NCBI GenBank assembly: GCA_000433115.1
Contig: FR892233.1
Span: 2,055-8,024, forward strand
From: Ruminococcus sp. CAG:382
Lineage (GTDB): Bacteria; Bacillota; Clostridia; Oscillospirales; CAG-382
Length of the DNA stretch: 5,970 nucleotides
Direction of reading: 5' to 3'
Shown piece after piece: positions 4,948-5,970 of the stretch (the first letter of the stretch is position 1; the number at the start of each line of letters is the position of its first letter). Below the pieces are notes generated by a model. The model saw nothing but the letters and a program-made list of their open reading frames with translations, did no database searches and was not told the DNA's origin. A program made the translations under genes and the position numbers.

Positions 4948-5970
4948 AGTCTATCACCGTCGGTCCTTTTATTCTTATTGCCTTTGAAAGCGCCGCGCGG
5001 AGCTGTTCTCCGTCCGCCGCATGAAACGCCGCAGCCCCCATAGCCGTCGCAACGCCGCAGTAATCGACATCCGGCGTTTTGGTCGAAAACAGTCTTCCGC
5101 CGAAGGAATCGTTCTGCCATTTTTCTATCATACCGAGACAGTGGTTGTCACAGACAAGCTGAATGACCGGCAGCCTGTATTTCACCGCCGTCATGATCTC
5201 CGCGATGTTCATGTCAAACGAGCCGTCGCCCGCGATGTTGACGACCCTTTCGCCTGTCGCGACCGACGCGCCTATTGCCGCAGGCAGTCCGAATCCCATC
5301 GCGCCGAGCCCGCCGCTTGAAATGAAATGCCGTGGCTTATCGATGTCCAGCCATTCCGCCGCGTCAAGCTGATGAAGACCCACCTCGGTGGTATATATCG
5401 CATCGGGCAAAAGCTCGCCCAGCACCTCAAAAAGCACGGGCTTTTTCGCCTTTTTCCGCGTCGCAAAAACGGTCCCGCGCGCCGTCAGCCCGGGCAGTAT
5501 ACGCTCCAGTGCCTCATTCATGTCTCCCAGCACACGGCTGTATATCTCCGCGTTTTTGCCGATTTCGGCGGCATCTATGTCAAAATGCAGTATCCGCGCC
5601 TTGGGCGCATAGGTCTGAATGTTTTTCATCAGCCTTTCGGAAAACCGTACCCCGCAGGCAATAAACAGATCGCAGTGATGGAGCGCCGCCGCCGTCGCCT
5701 GTCCGATACGCATACCGACAAGCCCGACGTAATGCGCGTCTGATGACGGAAATCCGCCCTTGCCCATTGCCGTGACCGCAACCGAAGCGCCCGTAAGCTC
5801 CGCCAGCTTTTTCACCGCCTCCGTCGCGTCCGACGAAACAACGCCGCCGCCCACACATATGAACGGGTGCTTCGCCCCGTCAATGAGCTCTGCCGCCTCT
5901 TGAAGCTCGGCATCAGAAAGCGCGATATGCTTTTTCGGAAGCGGTTCCCCGCCTCCGTCCCTGACGGGCG
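4934..5970 (-). CDS. ilvB: Acetolactate synthase large (catalytic) subunit, 5' end outside the window
   Basis: This ThDP-dependent enzyme condenses pyruvate with pyruvate or 2-oxobutyrate, starting valine, leucine and isoleucine synthesis. The window holds 344 codons: the central domain and the C-terminal ThDP domain. The N-terminal pyrimidine-binding domain with its catalytic Glu lies beyond 5970. The open frame continues past a GTG at 5854 to the edge, encoding HPFICVGGGVVSS across it. FDIDAAEIGKN marks the central domain. GDGSFDMN (from about 5230 downward) with CDNHCLGM forms the ThDP-Mg motif, and GMIEKWQ keeps the substrate-selecting Trp. Differences from standard enzymes are GLVGMRIG for the usual GMHG and VRFSER for ARFDDR in the FAD region. 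The protein ends at VIDYEQN, about 20 residues before a usual end, without the MVPPG-type tail. The adjacent ilvN strongly supports the call; it may be a divergent paralogue. Confidence 0.9.
   Translation of the reverse strand, partial: PVRDGGGEPLPKKHIALSDAELQEAAELIDGAKHPFICVGGGVVSSDATEAVKKLAELTGASVAVTAMGKGGFPSSDAHYVGLVGMRIGQATAAALHHCDLFIACGVRFSERLMKNIQTYAPKARILHFDIDAAEIGKNAEIYSRVLGDMNEALERILPGLTARGTVFATRKKAKKPVLFEVLGELLPDAIYTTEVGLHQLDAAEWLDIDKPRHFISSGGLGAMGFGLPAAIGASVATGERVVNIAGDGSFDMNIAEIMTAVKYRLPVIQLVCDNHCLGMIEKWQNDSFGGRLFSTKTPDVDYCGVATAMGAAAFHAADGEQLRAALSKAIRIKGPTVIDYEQN

Noticed and set aside
5852..5854. GTG as the start of the acetolactate synthase large subunit
   Set aside because: The frame stays open to the window edge and upstream codons encode family-like sequence joining VGGGVV, so this is an internal valine of a partial gene.
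1..5970. Search by eye for CRISPR repeats, tRNA or rRNA genes, insertion-sequence ends and phage genes
   Set aside because: None was seen; genes are tightly packed with ordinary chromosomal functions and no long direct or terminal inverted repeats were noticed.

Overview
The window looks like a piece of chromosome from an endospore-forming Firmicute of the class Clostridia, probably a fairly GC-rich, uncultured or gut-type lineage. The evidence is a full-length SpoIVA spore-coat ATPase, a YlmC/YmxH-type sporulation protein and good AGGAGG-like ribosome binding sites. The GC-rich codon use with many ATA isoleucine codons fits but does not prove this. The lineage is inferred from the genes; no marker for exact placement (rRNA, tRNA) is present.

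Layout. Bases 1-161 (minus) hold the start of a GNAT-type acetyltransferase that runs off the left edge. It is divergent from a two-gene sporulation unit on the plus strand: spoIVA (299-1777) and, 3 bases later, a ymxH-like PRC-barrel gene (1781-2053). A hairpin at 2081-2115 closes this unit. A strong sigma-A-type promoter (2204-2232) starts a second plus-strand unit: a KDPG/KHG aldolase (2274-2915), a PLP-dependent cysteine synthase-family enzyme (2932-3846) and an ArsR-type repressor with a cysteine-rich C-terminal tail (3888-4361). A bidirectional terminator (4380-4414) separates it from the convergent acetolactate synthase genes on the minus strand: the small subunit ilvN (4429-4947), overlapped by 14 bases by the large subunit ilvB (4934 to beyond the right edge).

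How the genes work together. SpoIVA polymerises on the forespore surface as the coat basement layer, and its small partner is likely co-expressed in the mother cell. The ilvB-ilvN pair makes the first enzyme of branched-chain amino acid synthesis from pyruvate. The aldolase (which makes pyruvate), the sulfur/amino-acid PLP enzyme and the thiol-rich ArsR regulator form a less usual set, whose joint role is not established. No mobile element, CRISPR array or RNA gene is seen. Nothing here is clearly an undescribed system. The points most worth a second look are the cysteine-tailed ArsR protein and its operon, and the large acetolactate synthase subunit that lacks the usual C-terminal tail.
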